A stretch of 64,000 nt of DNA from Ohtaekwangia sp036786105 (lineage in GTDB: Bacteria; Bacteroidota; Bacteroidia; Cytophagales; Cyclobacteriaceae). Both the position numbers and the translations under genes were made by a program. Where the stretch lies: NCBI RefSeq assembly GCF_036786105.1, contig NZ_DAIQRQ010000019.1:1-64000 (forward strand), given 5' to 3'. Position 1 is the stretch's first letter. Each line of letters opens with the position of its first letter. The notes below the pieces were generated by a model. The model saw only the letters and a list, made by a program, of their open reading frames with translations. It did not search any database and was not told the origin of the DNA. Of the stretch, positions 17,052 through 26,254 are shown piece by piece.

Positions 17052-20000
17052 CTATCTTTTAACAACAACGGTTTTACTGCCCGTACGATTTCCCTGCAAC
17101 ACACGTAACTGATATATACCTTCCGGTATATCTTCTACTGAAACGGTAACGGTGTTATCGCCATCAAGAATAGTCGTGTGCTGCGCGACTTTCGCAAGTC
17201 TTCCCTTCAGATCGATGAAATGTATCTCCAGTACATCGCCCATTGCTGCCGTGGCATGAATGCTGATGTCGCGGTGGGCAGGGTTGGGGTATATATCGAA
17301 CGAATAAGTACGTTGCGCATCGTCAGCGATTTCGCTGGAAGCGATGGTTGACCCATTACTGCTGATCACAAGATGATCGATGTTCGGGCCGCTGCTGCCA
17401 ATGGCCGTCAGGCGGATGAGGTTCGTGCCCGCGTTGAGGTTGGCAGTAACGGAAATGGTTGTCCAGGTAGTCCAGGTGGTTGTGCGGGGAAAGGTAAGCG
17501 ATGGATTGATGGTAGTGCCATTTACACTTACAGCCAACGATCGTGGTGTGTTGCCCATGGCATACCGGAACGTAAGTATATAGCTGCCGGCCGTAGCGAT
17601 GCTGGCAGACCATTGCACATAGTCATTGGAAGGATGTTGATAGTCGGCAAAGCCGGTGCCGGTATAACCCGCCTGGTCGCTTCGCACAATTGCGCCCACC
17701 AATGTTGCATTTTCAGCTTCGAGCGTAACGGGAGCAACACCCGGTATCCGGTATAATGCGGAAGCCGGTATCACTTGTTTGGCAATGCCCGGCCCGGCAT
17801 AGCTGGCGGTGAGTACTGCCGAACCCTGGCGTTCAAAGAACGTAACCGTAATACTATGCTTGCCGCGCTTGAGGCCGATGCTGCCGGAGGCTTCGCGTGC
17901 AGCATGCAGTCCATCGTTGTTCACGACCAGCGCAGAGCCTATATATAGCTGGCTGCCGTCATCGGAGCTGGTATAAAATGTATAGGTACCATCCGTGGGT
18001 ACATCTATATATCCGCTGTAGCGGAATGCATAATCATCTTCGCGGTTGCGCGGGTCGAGGTTAATGGTAGTAAGTGTACCCGTCTCAGCTGGTGTAAGCG
18101 TTGCAAAATCGGGCAATGTGCTCCAGGCACCCTCATAGTATTGATAGGCTATACCGGGCACAGCACTGGCAGGATTTTCGGGATCACGCAAAGTAACGTT
18201 GCGATATACAGCTGTGTAGGTTACGTCTTCTACGGGTGTAGATATAGTCTGTGTGGCACTGCCACCGTGCACCCAATGATCAAACTCGTACGTAACACCT
18301 CCGGAAGTTTGTGGCGATACTACGCCAAGGGTGCGTAATATACCTTCCACACCTACATCAGCATAGGGAGTAGTAACGGGTTGGCCATCGAGTGTTACCT
18401 GTAAACCTGCCGGTTGTGTGGCCAGATTTATAGTTGATTTCCGCGGGAAAATATCGCGTTGCACCGTATCGCGCAAGCCTTGTGAATCGGTTACAACGAG
18501 GAACAATCTATACCATACATTATCCGATACTTCGCCGCTGGTGGGAATGGTAAACGAACCGCTCTTTACTCCGGAAGCAACCGGTGGCCCGTCATGACGA
18601 TGCGTATCATGATAGAAATATACCAGCCAGCTGAATGCGCTCGCAGGTAATGTGCCATCTTCCTGATCGGTAGCGTTGCCCGAGAAATTGATGACATCAC
18701 CACCGCGGTATAATGTACCCTCGGCCGGTGTCAGTATCGTGGCGACCGGGGGTGCGTTGAATGTAGTTACGGTGAGCTGCGCTGCATTACTGGTAACGCT
18801 GCCCGCGGAGTTTGATACAATCACACGATAAGCACCGGCATCCGAAGCTTGTGTACTGGCAATGGTGTAAGAAGATGCGGTGGCACCGGCTATATTAACA
18901 TTATTCTTTTGCCATTGATAGGAGAGCGGAGCAGTACCTGTAGCAGTAACAGAGAAAGTCGCGGGTTGCCCTGCAGAGACCGTTACATTGGCGGGCTGTG
19001 TAACAATGGCAGGCGCTGTGTTTACAGTATATATTATTTTGAACAGCGCACCGGTACTGCGCTCCAGGTAATATAGGTTGCCATCGGTACCTACTTCTAT
19101 ACTCAGCGCATCGCCACCCAGCCCGGTAGCGAAAGGCATACGCGTAGCAGGCGAAGTTGACAAGTTCAGCACATTGATCCAGCGATTACACAAATCCTGA
19201 AAGAAATAACGCCCGGTATATTCAGCGGGGTAATTGGTAGAGGTTGGATTAAAGAATACACCTCCCGTTATAGCACAACCCAACCCATCGCCCGAGCCAT
19301 GCTGATAGGCATAAACAGGATTAGTAAACGATGGATTGCTGCTGTTGCCTTCTGCCGTGGGCCACCCGAAATTCAGGCCACCGGTTGTAGCATCGTTAAT
19401 TTCTTCCCATGTGTTTTGGCCTACATCGTTCACAAATATCCTTCCCGTGCCGGGTTGCACATCAAATGTATAGGGATTACGTAATCCATAGGCCCATACT
19501 CTTCTGCGTTGTTCTGAACCTGTGGTGAACGGATTTCCGGCCGGTATGGAACCATCGGGATTGATGCGCAATACTTTGCCATGATAGGTGTCCAGGTTTT
19601 GTGCATTGGCAGAGTTTGCATTTTCGCCGATGGCTACATACAGTAATCCATTCTTGAAATGCATGGCGCCACCATTGTGATTGGTAGCACTGCTGAGCGG
19701 ATCGAGGTTGAGCACCACTACTTCACTGCCGGGCACCACTACATCGCCATTGGCCGTAAAGCGACTAATGCGGTTGCGCGATCCATCAGGCAACGTATAG
19801 TATAGATAGATGTAGTGGTTGGTGGCGAAAGCCGGATCGAGTGCTATACCAATCAACCCTCGTTCACCACTGGAGTTTACGGAGAGTTGAATGAAAGGCG
19901 TTGCCAGCAGGGTTCCATTCTTGATTACCCGTAACGCACCATTCTGCTGGGCAACAAAAATTCTTCCATCGGGAGCGAATGCCAGGACGGTAGGATTACT

Positions 20001-20132
20001 GATACCATTGGCGACCTGTACACGGCTAAAGCCTGCCGGGAAAGTTTGAGCAGACAATTCTGCACAGAGGAGCATAAACACAAATAGGAAAAGCGATCCT
20101 TTTCCTGTGGGAGGAATGTTCGGGTTCAACAT
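17052..20132 (-). CDS. Secreted PQQ-type sugar dehydrogenase with Ig, PA14, CBM6-like and T9SS domains
   Basis: The 1026-residue product has a signal peptide (about 1-29), then a six-bladed propeller of the soluble glucose/sorbosone dehydrogenase family (about 30-370), recognisable by GISNPTVLAFAPDGRIFVAQ, RGLIGIALDPAF, TNHNGGAMHF, WAYGLRNPYTFDV and GLNFGWPTAEG. These enzymes oxidise aldose sugars in the periplasm or outside the cell with PQQ. Then come an Ig-like domain (about 375-460, ending with DAGAYRVIVSNSAG), a further beta-sandwich, a PA14 domain (about 655-800, SSDDGSQLYIGS), a CBM6/35-like carbohydrate-binding module (about 805-930, EAENATLVG to NIDHLVIS) and a T9SS C-terminal domain starting near YPNPAHRDISI. 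The binding modules suggest the enzyme is held on a polysaccharide. The gene is preceded by 480 bp of non-coding DNA and ends in a strong terminator. No PQQ biosynthesis genes are in the window. Confidence 0.87.
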   Translation of the reverse strand: MLNPNIPPTGKGSLFLFVFMLLCAELSAQTFPAGFSRVQVANGISNPTVLAFAPDGRIFVAQQNGALRVIKNGTLLATPFIQLSVNSSGERGLIGIALDPAFATNHYIYLYYTLPDGSRNRISRFTANGDVVVPGSEVVVLNLDPLSSATNHNGGAMHFKNGLLYVAIGENANSANAQNLDTYHGKVLRINPDGSIPAGNPFTTGSEQRRRVWAYGLRNPYTFDVQPGTGRIFVNDVGQNTWEEINDATTGGLNFGWPTAEGNSSNPSFTNPVYAYQHGSGDGLGCAITGGVFFNPTSTNYPAEYTGRYFFQDLCNRWINVLNLSTSPATRMPFATGLGGDALSIEVGTDGNLYYLERSTGALFKIIYTVNTAPAIVTQPANVTVSAGQPATFSVTATGTAPLSYQWQKNNVNIAGATASSYTIASTQASDAGAYRVIVSNSAGSVTSNAAQLTVTTFNAPPVATILTPAEGTLYRGGDVINFSGNATDQEDGTLPASAFSWLVYFYHDTHRHDGPPVASGVKSGSFTIPTSGEVSDNVWYRLFLVVTDSQGLRDTVQRDIFPRKSTINLATQPAGLQVTLDGQPVTTPYADVGVEGILRTLGVVSPQTSGGVTYEFDHWVHGGSATQTISTPVEDVTYTAVYRNVTLRDPENPASAVPGIAYQYYEGAWSTLPDFATLTPAETGTLTTINLDPRNREDDYAFRYSGYIDVPTDGTYTFYTSSDDGSQLYIGSALVVNNDGLHAAREASGSIGLKRGKHSITVTFFERQGSAVLTASYAGPGIAKQVIPASALYRIPGVAPVTLEAENATLVGAIVRSDQAGYTGTGFADYQHPSNDYVQWSASIATAGSYILTFRYAMGNTPRSLAVSVNGTTINPSLTFPRTTTWTTWTTISVTANLNAGTNLIRLTAIGSSGPNIDHLVISSNGSTIASSEIADDAQRTYSFDIYPNPAHRDISIHATAAMGDVLEIHFIDLKGRLAKVAQHTTILDGDNTVTVSVEDIPEGIYQLRVLQGNRTGSKTVVVKR

Positions 20133-20612
20133 GTATATGAGGGTTTAAAGTGTTTTCATACGCGAGCGTTTTAGTTGGAGGTGTGTCGTTACCGGTTACT
20201 GTTAATCGTTATATAAACTCTTACGGATAACGGTTAACCCTGTAACTGATAACATTCCTGTATTTCTATTGGCAACAACGGGGCTGTCATAGCCTAAATA
20301 ATAATGCCATCTGTATGGCATGCGGTTTCCTGCAATGGGCTATAGCAAAATAACAAGTGGTAGAGAAATGTATGCAAGTGGGTAACAACGTTGCGAAGCA
20401 TATAGTCGTAGATTCAGGAAATAACATGTAACGCAAAGCAAGCGGTACGGGTACATGAATACATGTGTTTTTGGCGGAAGGGAAGAAAGATTATGTCTAT
20501 ACATCCTTTTGCAATAGGATGGTAACATAAACTTCATACAGGTATATTGAATGAGGTCTCTTTTCGCCTATTTTTAGAGCGGCAAACAGCCATCGTACTA
20601 TATTTTCTATAC
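20133..20612. other. Divergent intergenic region with GTTA-type repeat
   Basis: The region between the divergent sugar dehydrogenase and ppk1 genes holds a run of degenerate units (about 20192-20255: GTTACCGGTTACTGTTAATCG, then GGATAACGGTTAACCCTG and onward), related to the outer part of the palindromic repeat at 6640-6895. CATCCT-tttgcaat-AGGATG is a small hairpin around 20504-20523. No gene is supported here; promoters for both neighbours must lie within it. Confidence 0.5.
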
Positions 20613-22685
20613 ATGGACAGTCTACTCAAGCAGACCAAAGGCTATACTTTTTTTGATCGTGATGTAAGCTGGCTTTCATTCAATGAACGTGTGCTCATGG
20701 AGGCAGAACGTGTTGCAGTGCCTTTAATGGAGCGCATCCGGTTTCTCTCGATATATTCGTCTAACCTGGATGAGTTTTACCGTGTGCGTGTGCCGGCCAT
20801 GGCCGCTTTGAAGCGACTGGCTGCAGGCAAGGAACGAAAAGCCTTGAGCGCCATCTTGCAACAGGTGCACGATGTGGTGATACGTCAGCAGAAGCATTTT
20901 GGCGAAATCATTACCGTACAGATACTTCCGCTTCTCCGGCAGCATGCTATACACCTGGTATATAATGAGCTGATGCCGCAGTGCATACACGAAGCTATAC
21001 GGCAATATTTTATTCACACGGTAGCAACCTTTATTCACATTGTTCCGGTAAACGGAGAGACGCATTTCTTTTCAGAGAATAACCGGCTATACCTGATCGT
21101 TAGTACGCGTACACGGAAAAAGGCAACGCAACACTATATAATAACGATACCTTCAGATTCGGTTTCAAGATTCTATCGTATCAAACAGAATGATGTTACC
21201 TACCTGGTTTTCCTGGATGACATTGTAAAGTTTAATCTCGATAAAATTTTTCCGGATAAAGAGATTATCAGCGCCAATAGCTTCAAGATAACCCGCGACT
21301 CGGAGCTGAATCTTGAAGACGAATTTACCGGCAACCTGGCCAGGAAGATTGAAAGTAAAATAGCCGAGCGAGATCTGGGCCTGGCTACACGATTTTTGTT
21401 CGAGCCGGGTATACCGGCCAATACAGTAAGCATGCTCCGCGATTGCCTCGATCTGAAAGACGCTACGTTCATGCCGGGAGGTATGTACCATAATCTGAAA
21501 GATCTGTCTTCGCTGCCGTTGCACGATGCAGATTTTCAATATGAGCCCTGGCCGCGTACAACGCTTGCAATTCCAACGGGTACATCACTTTTTGAAACGA
21601 TATGCCAACATGATATTCTGCTTCATCCGCCATACCATACTTACGATGCTGTGCTGCGCTTCTTCAACGAAGCTGCTATCGATGCTTCGGTAACCACGAT
21701 ATATGTAACGCTTTACCGTGTAGCCAACGACTCTCGTATTGCCAGTGCCCTGATCAGTGCAGCAAAGAACGGAAAGAAAGTAATTGTATTTGTAGAGCTG
21801 AAGGCACGCTTCGATGAAGCGAACAACATCAAGTGGTCGAAAAAAATGCGGGCGGCCGGTGTTCGCATCATTGAAAGTATACCGGGCCTGAAAGTACATG
21901 CCAAGCTTGCATTAGTGTTACGAAAGCATGGAAAAAGCACTGATCTGATCGGCTTGATTGCCACCGGTAACTTCAACGAGTCTACGGCACGTTATTATAC
22001 CGATCATATTTTGATGACTTGCAACAAGGCGATGCTCGCGGAAGTGGAGCTGCTGTTCAACTTCCTAAAAAAGCGAAAGAAACGAACGAAGAAGGACCGG
22101 ATCGATTTTAAACATCTGCTGGTAGGACACTTCAATTTACAGGAGCGTTTTATAGAACTGATCGATCGCGAGATTAATAACGCACGCAGCGGCTTGCCTT
22201 CCGGTATCACCATTAAATTCAACAATCTTGAAGATAAGGTACTGATCGGTAAATTATACGAAGCATCACAGGCAGGTGTAAGAATCTCGATGATTGTGCG
22301 CGGTATATGTTGCCTGGTGCCAGGGGTAAAAGGAATGAGTGATACGATTACCATAACACGCATCATTGACCGTTACCTGGAGCATGGTCGTATATTCATA
22401 TTTGAGAATAACGGTGATGCTGAAATATACCTGGGCTCAGCCGACTGGATGAATCGTAATATATACCGGAGAATCGAAGTATGCTTCCCTGTATACGATG
22501 CTGCGTTAAAAGGTGAGGTACAGGAGATAGTGAAGCTGCAACTGGCAGACAATACACAGGCTGTAACAATCGATGCGCACTGCTCAAATTGCGCACCGGT
22601 GTGCAGGGAAGGAGAGGGCGATGTGCGTTCGCAACGAGCCATCGCGAATATGATACAACAAAAAGCTTCAGGAGGTCGCTCCTGA
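20613..22685 (+). CDS. ppk1: Polyphosphate kinase 1
   Basis: Ppk1 reversibly transfers the terminal phosphate of ATP to a growing polyphosphate chain. From ATG 20613 the product has 690 residues, normal for the family. The N-terminal FFDRDVSWLSFNERVLMEA and IYSSNLDEFYRVRVP segments are diagnostic. The phospholipase D-like catalytic half contains IPGLKVHAKLALV with His429, equivalent to the autophosphorylated histidine (His435 in E. coli), and YLGSADWMNRNIYRRIEV near the end. The open frame begins upstream at a TTG (20547), but residues before MDSLLKQTKGY match nothing in the family, so the ATG is preferred. The last codons (KASGGRS) form the ascending arm of a terminator hairpin. The C-terminus has a cysteine cluster (HCSNCAPVC) that is unusual for the family. 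Confidence 0.95.
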   Translation: MDSLLKQTKGYTFFDRDVSWLSFNERVLMEAERVAVPLMERIRFLSIYSSNLDEFYRVRVPAMAALKRLAAGKERKALSAILQQVHDVVIRQQKHFGEIITVQILPLLRQHAIHLVYNELMPQCIHEAIRQYFIHTVATFIHIVPVNGETHFFSENNRLYLIVSTRTRKKATQHYIITIPSDSVSRFYRIKQNDVTYLVFLDDIVKFNLDKIFPDKEIISANSFKITRDSELNLEDEFTGNLARKIESKIAERDLGLATRFLFEPGIPANTVSMLRDCLDLKDATFMPGGMYHNLKDLSSLPLHDADFQYEPWPRTTLAIPTGTSLFETICQHDILLHPPYHTYDAVLRFFNEAAIDASVTTIYVTLYRVANDSRIASALISAAKNGKKVIVFVELKARFDEANNIKWSKKMRAAGVRIIESIPGLKVHAKLALVLRKHGKSTDLIGLIATGNFNESTARYYTDHILMTCNKAMLAEVELLFNFLKKRKKRTKKDRIDFKHLLVGHFNLQERFIELIDREINNARSGLPSGITIKFNNLEDKVLIGKLYEASQAGVRISMIVRGICCLVPGVKGMSDTITITRIIDRYLEHGRIFIFENNGDAEIYLGSADWMNRNIYRRIEVCFPVYDAALKGEVQEIVKLQLADNTQAVTIDAHCSNCAPVCREGEGDVRSQRAIANMIQQKASGGRS

Positions 22686-22694
22686 AGCTTTTTA
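22660..22694. terminator. Bidirectional terminator embedded in the ppk1 3' end
   Basis: AGCTTCAGGAG (22664-22674) pairs with CTCCTGAAGCT (22679-22689) around GTCG, flanked by AAAAA and TTTTT. The stem includes the ppk1 stop codon (22683-22685). The symmetric A/T flanks let it serve the convergent gene ending at 22714 as well. Confidence 0.9.
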
Positions 22695-22713
22695 TACTTT
22701 ACTCCCAAGTTTT

Positions 22714-25700
22714 TTAGTTTTTCATAATCTTGGCTTCGATCGTAGTCGCAGCATCGGTACTTTGCAGGATATATACGCCAGCCGGGTAGTTCTTCATATC
22801 GAGTATACCCGTGCGTTTGCCAGACTCCTGCTGCAACTCCAGCGTGCCCACTTCCTGACCGGCCGCATTCATCAAACGGACAGCCGTTACGTTGGTATAG
22901 TGGCCGGGCACTTCAATGTGCAGCTCTTTTACTACCGGGTTAGGATACAGCGATACCGTGGCAGCACCATGTTCTATACCGGCAACGATCAGCTCGCGCT
23001 CTGCAGAAGTTGTACAACCATCCACAGAAACATCTACGCGATATATACCGGAGTGATTCTGTAATTTGATCGATTGTGTGTTACCATTCGCTATAGCGGC
23101 CCCGTTAAAGTACCACTGGTTGCCGGAAGTATAGTTGCTGCTCAGCGAGTCGCCATGCTCGGTGATGGTAGCATGCTGCAGCGTGACGATCTCCGCCAAC
23201 ACCGGCTGACGCGTACCTTCACAGCCCATCGCACTTACCGCCGATACATAGTATGTCTTTGATTGATTGATGACTGGTGTAGTATAAGTAGCGTTCTGTG
23301 CAGACGCTACAGGGGTTGTAGCCGTAAGCGATTCATACCAGCGATACGAACCATTGTCAGGTGCACCTGCTGCCTGCAGCGTAACGTGCCCTTGTGTACA
23401 CTGCTTGCCACCGGTTACTGATGCAATCTCCGGGCGTTGGCCTACGTTGAGCACCATCGTCTTTACAACATCAGGGCTACAGCCATTGCCTGCTGCTTTG
23501 ATCAGAATCGTATCTGCACCTGCAGAAAGTCCTGCCTTCGGTATAGTCAGATTGATACTGTTGCCTGTACCGGTTACAGCGGCTGATGTAATGGTAGTGT
23601 TTTTTACCTGTGCTGTATAGGCAATGTCTGCTTGTGTATTTTGTACCTGTACGATGGCATTTATGCCTGAGCAAATATCTTTAGCGGATGCAATAAAGGC
23701 TGATGACACGGCAGGGTACGAGAATGTTACAGCAAAGCGATTGCTGCCATAGCTCTCCTGTTTCGAAGTTACTGCGAAGCTGTAGGATTTTGTTTCGCGC
23801 ACATTCACCGTATTGTTCGTAAAGTTATCAGTCAACATAATGTTTACAGATGCCGGGAACGATTCGTAATCGGAGAAGTCAAGGGTATAGCTGCCTGCTG
23901 CAGCGTTTGCTACATTTAATTTAACCGTGCTGTTGCAGGAGAATGCAGGCAGCGAGTTGATAGCAAGTACTTTTCCATCGGCCATCAGGCTCGAAAGATT
24001 GAATGCTGTATTGGGTAGTTTCAATGCGTCTGCCTGGGTATCGAATTTCTCGGTAGCATCCGCGCGGAAGTGGATTACGGCTTCATCGCGTACAGCGCCA
24101 CTTACCATGGTTATGCGGAGCACATCGGTAGGAGCCGCCTTCTTGAAAAAGGTGGTTTGTGTTCCGGCTACTTTTATATTTTCAGCAGCTTTCAATACCG
24201 GCGTTCCGTTACCATTCGCTTTTACCCAAAAGCCCTGGCCCATGGCAATATGGCTGGAGCCTCCGTTGGTTCCCACCACACCGTTCCATGCAGCTACTTG
24301 CGTATTGGCGGAGCCATTGTCACGTATATAGATTGCAGCATCCAGATTCGCCTTTGTCCATCCGCTGGTGGCATCCCAATCGATCGTGGAAGGGAATGGA
24401 TTTCCTACCAGGTTCCAACCGTCATTTGCAATGGTGCCGCTTGATGTAAACGTTACAGGCAAACTTACCGGGGTTACGTTACCGGCGTTGATCGTGCCGC
24501 GCACATCCCACAGAGCAGAGCTGATCAGGTTACCACGAACAAACATCGCATACCCTCTTCCCGGTGTTAATATCTCGGTGTTGGAAGCTACCGGGAAATT
24601 TTCGTAGCCATCATCGCTATCCGCTACACCGGTTTTGTTGGTGTCGGTAATTACTTTCTCGTTGTAAGAGAACATGGAAGCGGAAGTTGTACAGCCACTG
24701 CATTTGCTGGTGCCCGTAAATGTACCGGTTACCGGTATTTCTTTTTGAATGTCAGACACGGTAGCCGCTTGCAGCGGTGAAGCTATATAACGGTATATTC
24801 TCGTCTTGCTCGGTCCTTCAATGGCCATGTATCGTTGCACTGTTACGTTACCATCTACACGTGCACCGGAAGGAAGTATACCGATTGCTGCATCTTTGGT
24901 AGGGCTGTCGCCTGATGAGAGCAGGGTAAATATAGCGTTGTTGTTACTGCCATCCGCATCTACTGTTACATTGCTGGCAAGCGTAAGCACGCCTTGCAGA
25001 TTCTGGCTGCTTTCGATGCTTAGTCCGGAAGTATTGGTTACGTTGATGTTGGCGAAGTTGTTAACCTTGGCACCACTGATGGTTTGCTGCCCGTTGGTTC
25101 CGGAGAATTTCACCGTACCGTTGTTCGCAGCGAAAGAGCCACTGCTTACAACAAGATTTCCTTTCAGATCGAGCGTAGTCAACGGTGCGAAGAACGCTCC
25201 ACCGGAAATAGTAAGCGGACCACCAACGGTTATATCGGCAGTTCCACCTTGAAAATTACCACCGCTGAAAGTTGCCTGGTTTGTAATCGTAATAGTTTGT
25301 GAGCTTTGTGTAATGGTACCGGTATACCCGGAAGCTATATTGATGCTATACGCTTTAGCAACGGTATTGATGGCGCAGTTACTAACCGCATTGCCTTCGA
25401 AATATACTGCATCGGCAGCAGTAGGCACACCGGCACCACCGGGGCCGCCGGCTACGGTAGACCAGTTGTTCTTGTTATTCCACGGGCCATGGTTTGATGA
25501 GATCCAGTGCAGGTTCGCACCCGGATATGCCATCGTCCACCACGGGTATAGATTGGCGGCATCCACCGATGGAACGGTGACCGTATTGGCAGGTGCATTC
25601 ACGGTACCTCCCGAAGTATAATCTGTCCAACTGCTGGCAGACGGGTTCCAGCGTTCGGCAGTTAATCGGCTCTCCAGTGTTACATCGTTGGGAGCATCGT

Positions 25701-26223
25701 ATTCATTGGATGCGTACGAGAACACTACATTGGAAAGAGCAGGCTTCGTGGTATATCCGGATGCATTTACCTGCCAAAAACGATCTACCGTATAGGATGA
25801 CATATCGCCACCGGTAACTCCGTTCAGGTTGGTAACACCGGTTGGCAGTTGGCTGCTGTTGTTCCAGGTTGTATGATACGTTGAGAATTTGAAAACACCA
25901 CTGCCTGTGCCGGCAGCTTTGGTGAACGTTACAGGTATATATTCTGTGTTGCCATATCCCCAGGGCACTGTATAGCTGCCGGTGGTGGTACCAATGTTCC
26001 ATTGAAGAACGTTGTTCTGACCTTCGCTGATAATGTGACCGCTGTTGCGTTTAATAGCATTGGCATTTGAATTCGCGATTACAACGGTCGCGCCATTGGC
26101 AATGTTAACTTTGGCTCCGTTCAGCACAAGTCGTCCCTGTGCTGAAGCCTGGAAGCTGATGATCACCAGGAGCCATGCAGCGAAACCTGCTGTACGGGTT
26201 GCTCGGTTAATGTATACGTTCAT
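22714..26223 (-). CDS. Large secreted adhesin-like protein with T9SS sorting domain
   Basis: The 1169-residue product has a signal peptide (cleavage near ASAQ at 26-29), a long beta-rich region with repeated short segments such as GNLVVSSGSFAANNGTVKFSG, and a module (about 430-700: ARVDGNVTVQRYM, RIYRYIASPLQ, GRGYAMFVRGN, DGWNLVGNPFPS) closely matched in the esterase protein at 7768-13173. Ig-like CHU_C-type material with WYES follows, then a type A T9SS C-terminal domain starting SLYPNPVVKELHIEV. It has no catalytic motif that I can see, so a structural, adhesive or binding role outside the outer membrane is likely. It lies 31 bp downstream of the tail-fibre-like gene (26255-27781) on the same strand, which suggests one transcript, and shares the ppk1 terminator. 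Confidence 0.83.
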   Translation of the reverse strand: MNVYINRATRTAGFAAWLLVIISFQASAQGRLVLNGAKVNIANGATVVIANSNANAIKRNSGHIISEGQNNVLQWNIGTTTGSYTVPWGYGNTEYIPVTFTKAAGTGSGVFKFSTYHTTWNNSSQLPTGVTNLNGVTGGDMSSYTVDRFWQVNASGYTTKPALSNVVFSYASNEYDAPNDVTLESRLTAERWNPSASSWTDYTSGGTVNAPANTVTVPSVDAANLYPWWTMAYPGANLHWISSNHGPWNNKNNWSTVAGGPGGAGVPTAADAVYFEGNAVSNCAINTVAKAYSINIASGYTGTITQSSQTITITNQATFSGGNFQGGTADITVGGPLTISGGAFFAPLTTLDLKGNLVVSSGSFAANNGTVKFSGTNGQQTISGAKVNNFANINVTNTSGLSIESSQNLQGVLTLASNVTVDADGSNNNAIFTLLSSGDSPTKDAAIGILPSGARVDGNVTVQRYMAIEGPSKTRIYRYIASPLQAATVSDIQKEIPVTGTFTGTSKCSGCTTSASMFSYNEKVITDTNKTGVADSDDGYENFPVASNTEILTPGRGYAMFVRGNLISSALWDVRGTINAGNVTPVSLPVTFTSSGTIANDGWNLVGNPFPSTIDWDATSGWTKANLDAAIYIRDNGSANTQVAAWNGVVGTNGGSSHIAMGQGFWVKANGNGTPVLKAAENIKVAGTQTTFFKKAAPTDVLRITMVSGAVRDEAVIHFRADATEKFDTQADALKLPNTAFNLSSLMADGKVLAINSLPAFSCNSTVKLNVANAAAGSYTLDFSDYESFPASVNIMLTDNFTNNTVNVRETKSYSFAVTSKQESYGSNRFAVTFSYPAVSSAFIASAKDICSGINAIVQVQNTQADIAYTAQVKNTTITSAAVTGTGNSINLTIPKAGLSAGADTILIKAAGNGCSPDVVKTMVLNVGQRPEIASVTGGKQCTQGHVTLQAAGAPDNGSYRWYESLTATTPVASAQNATYTTPVINQSKTYYVSAVSAMGCEGTRQPVLAEIVTLQHATITEHGDSLSSNYTSGNQWYFNGAAIANGNTQSIKLQNHSGIYRVDVSVDGCTTSAERELIVAGIEHGAATVSLYPNPVVKELHIEVPGHYTNVTAVRLMNAAGQEVGTLELQQESGKRTGILDMKNYPAGVYILQSTDAATTIEAKIMKN

Positions 26224-26254
26224 GGTGACGCGATTTATGTTAGTAGCTAATGAA

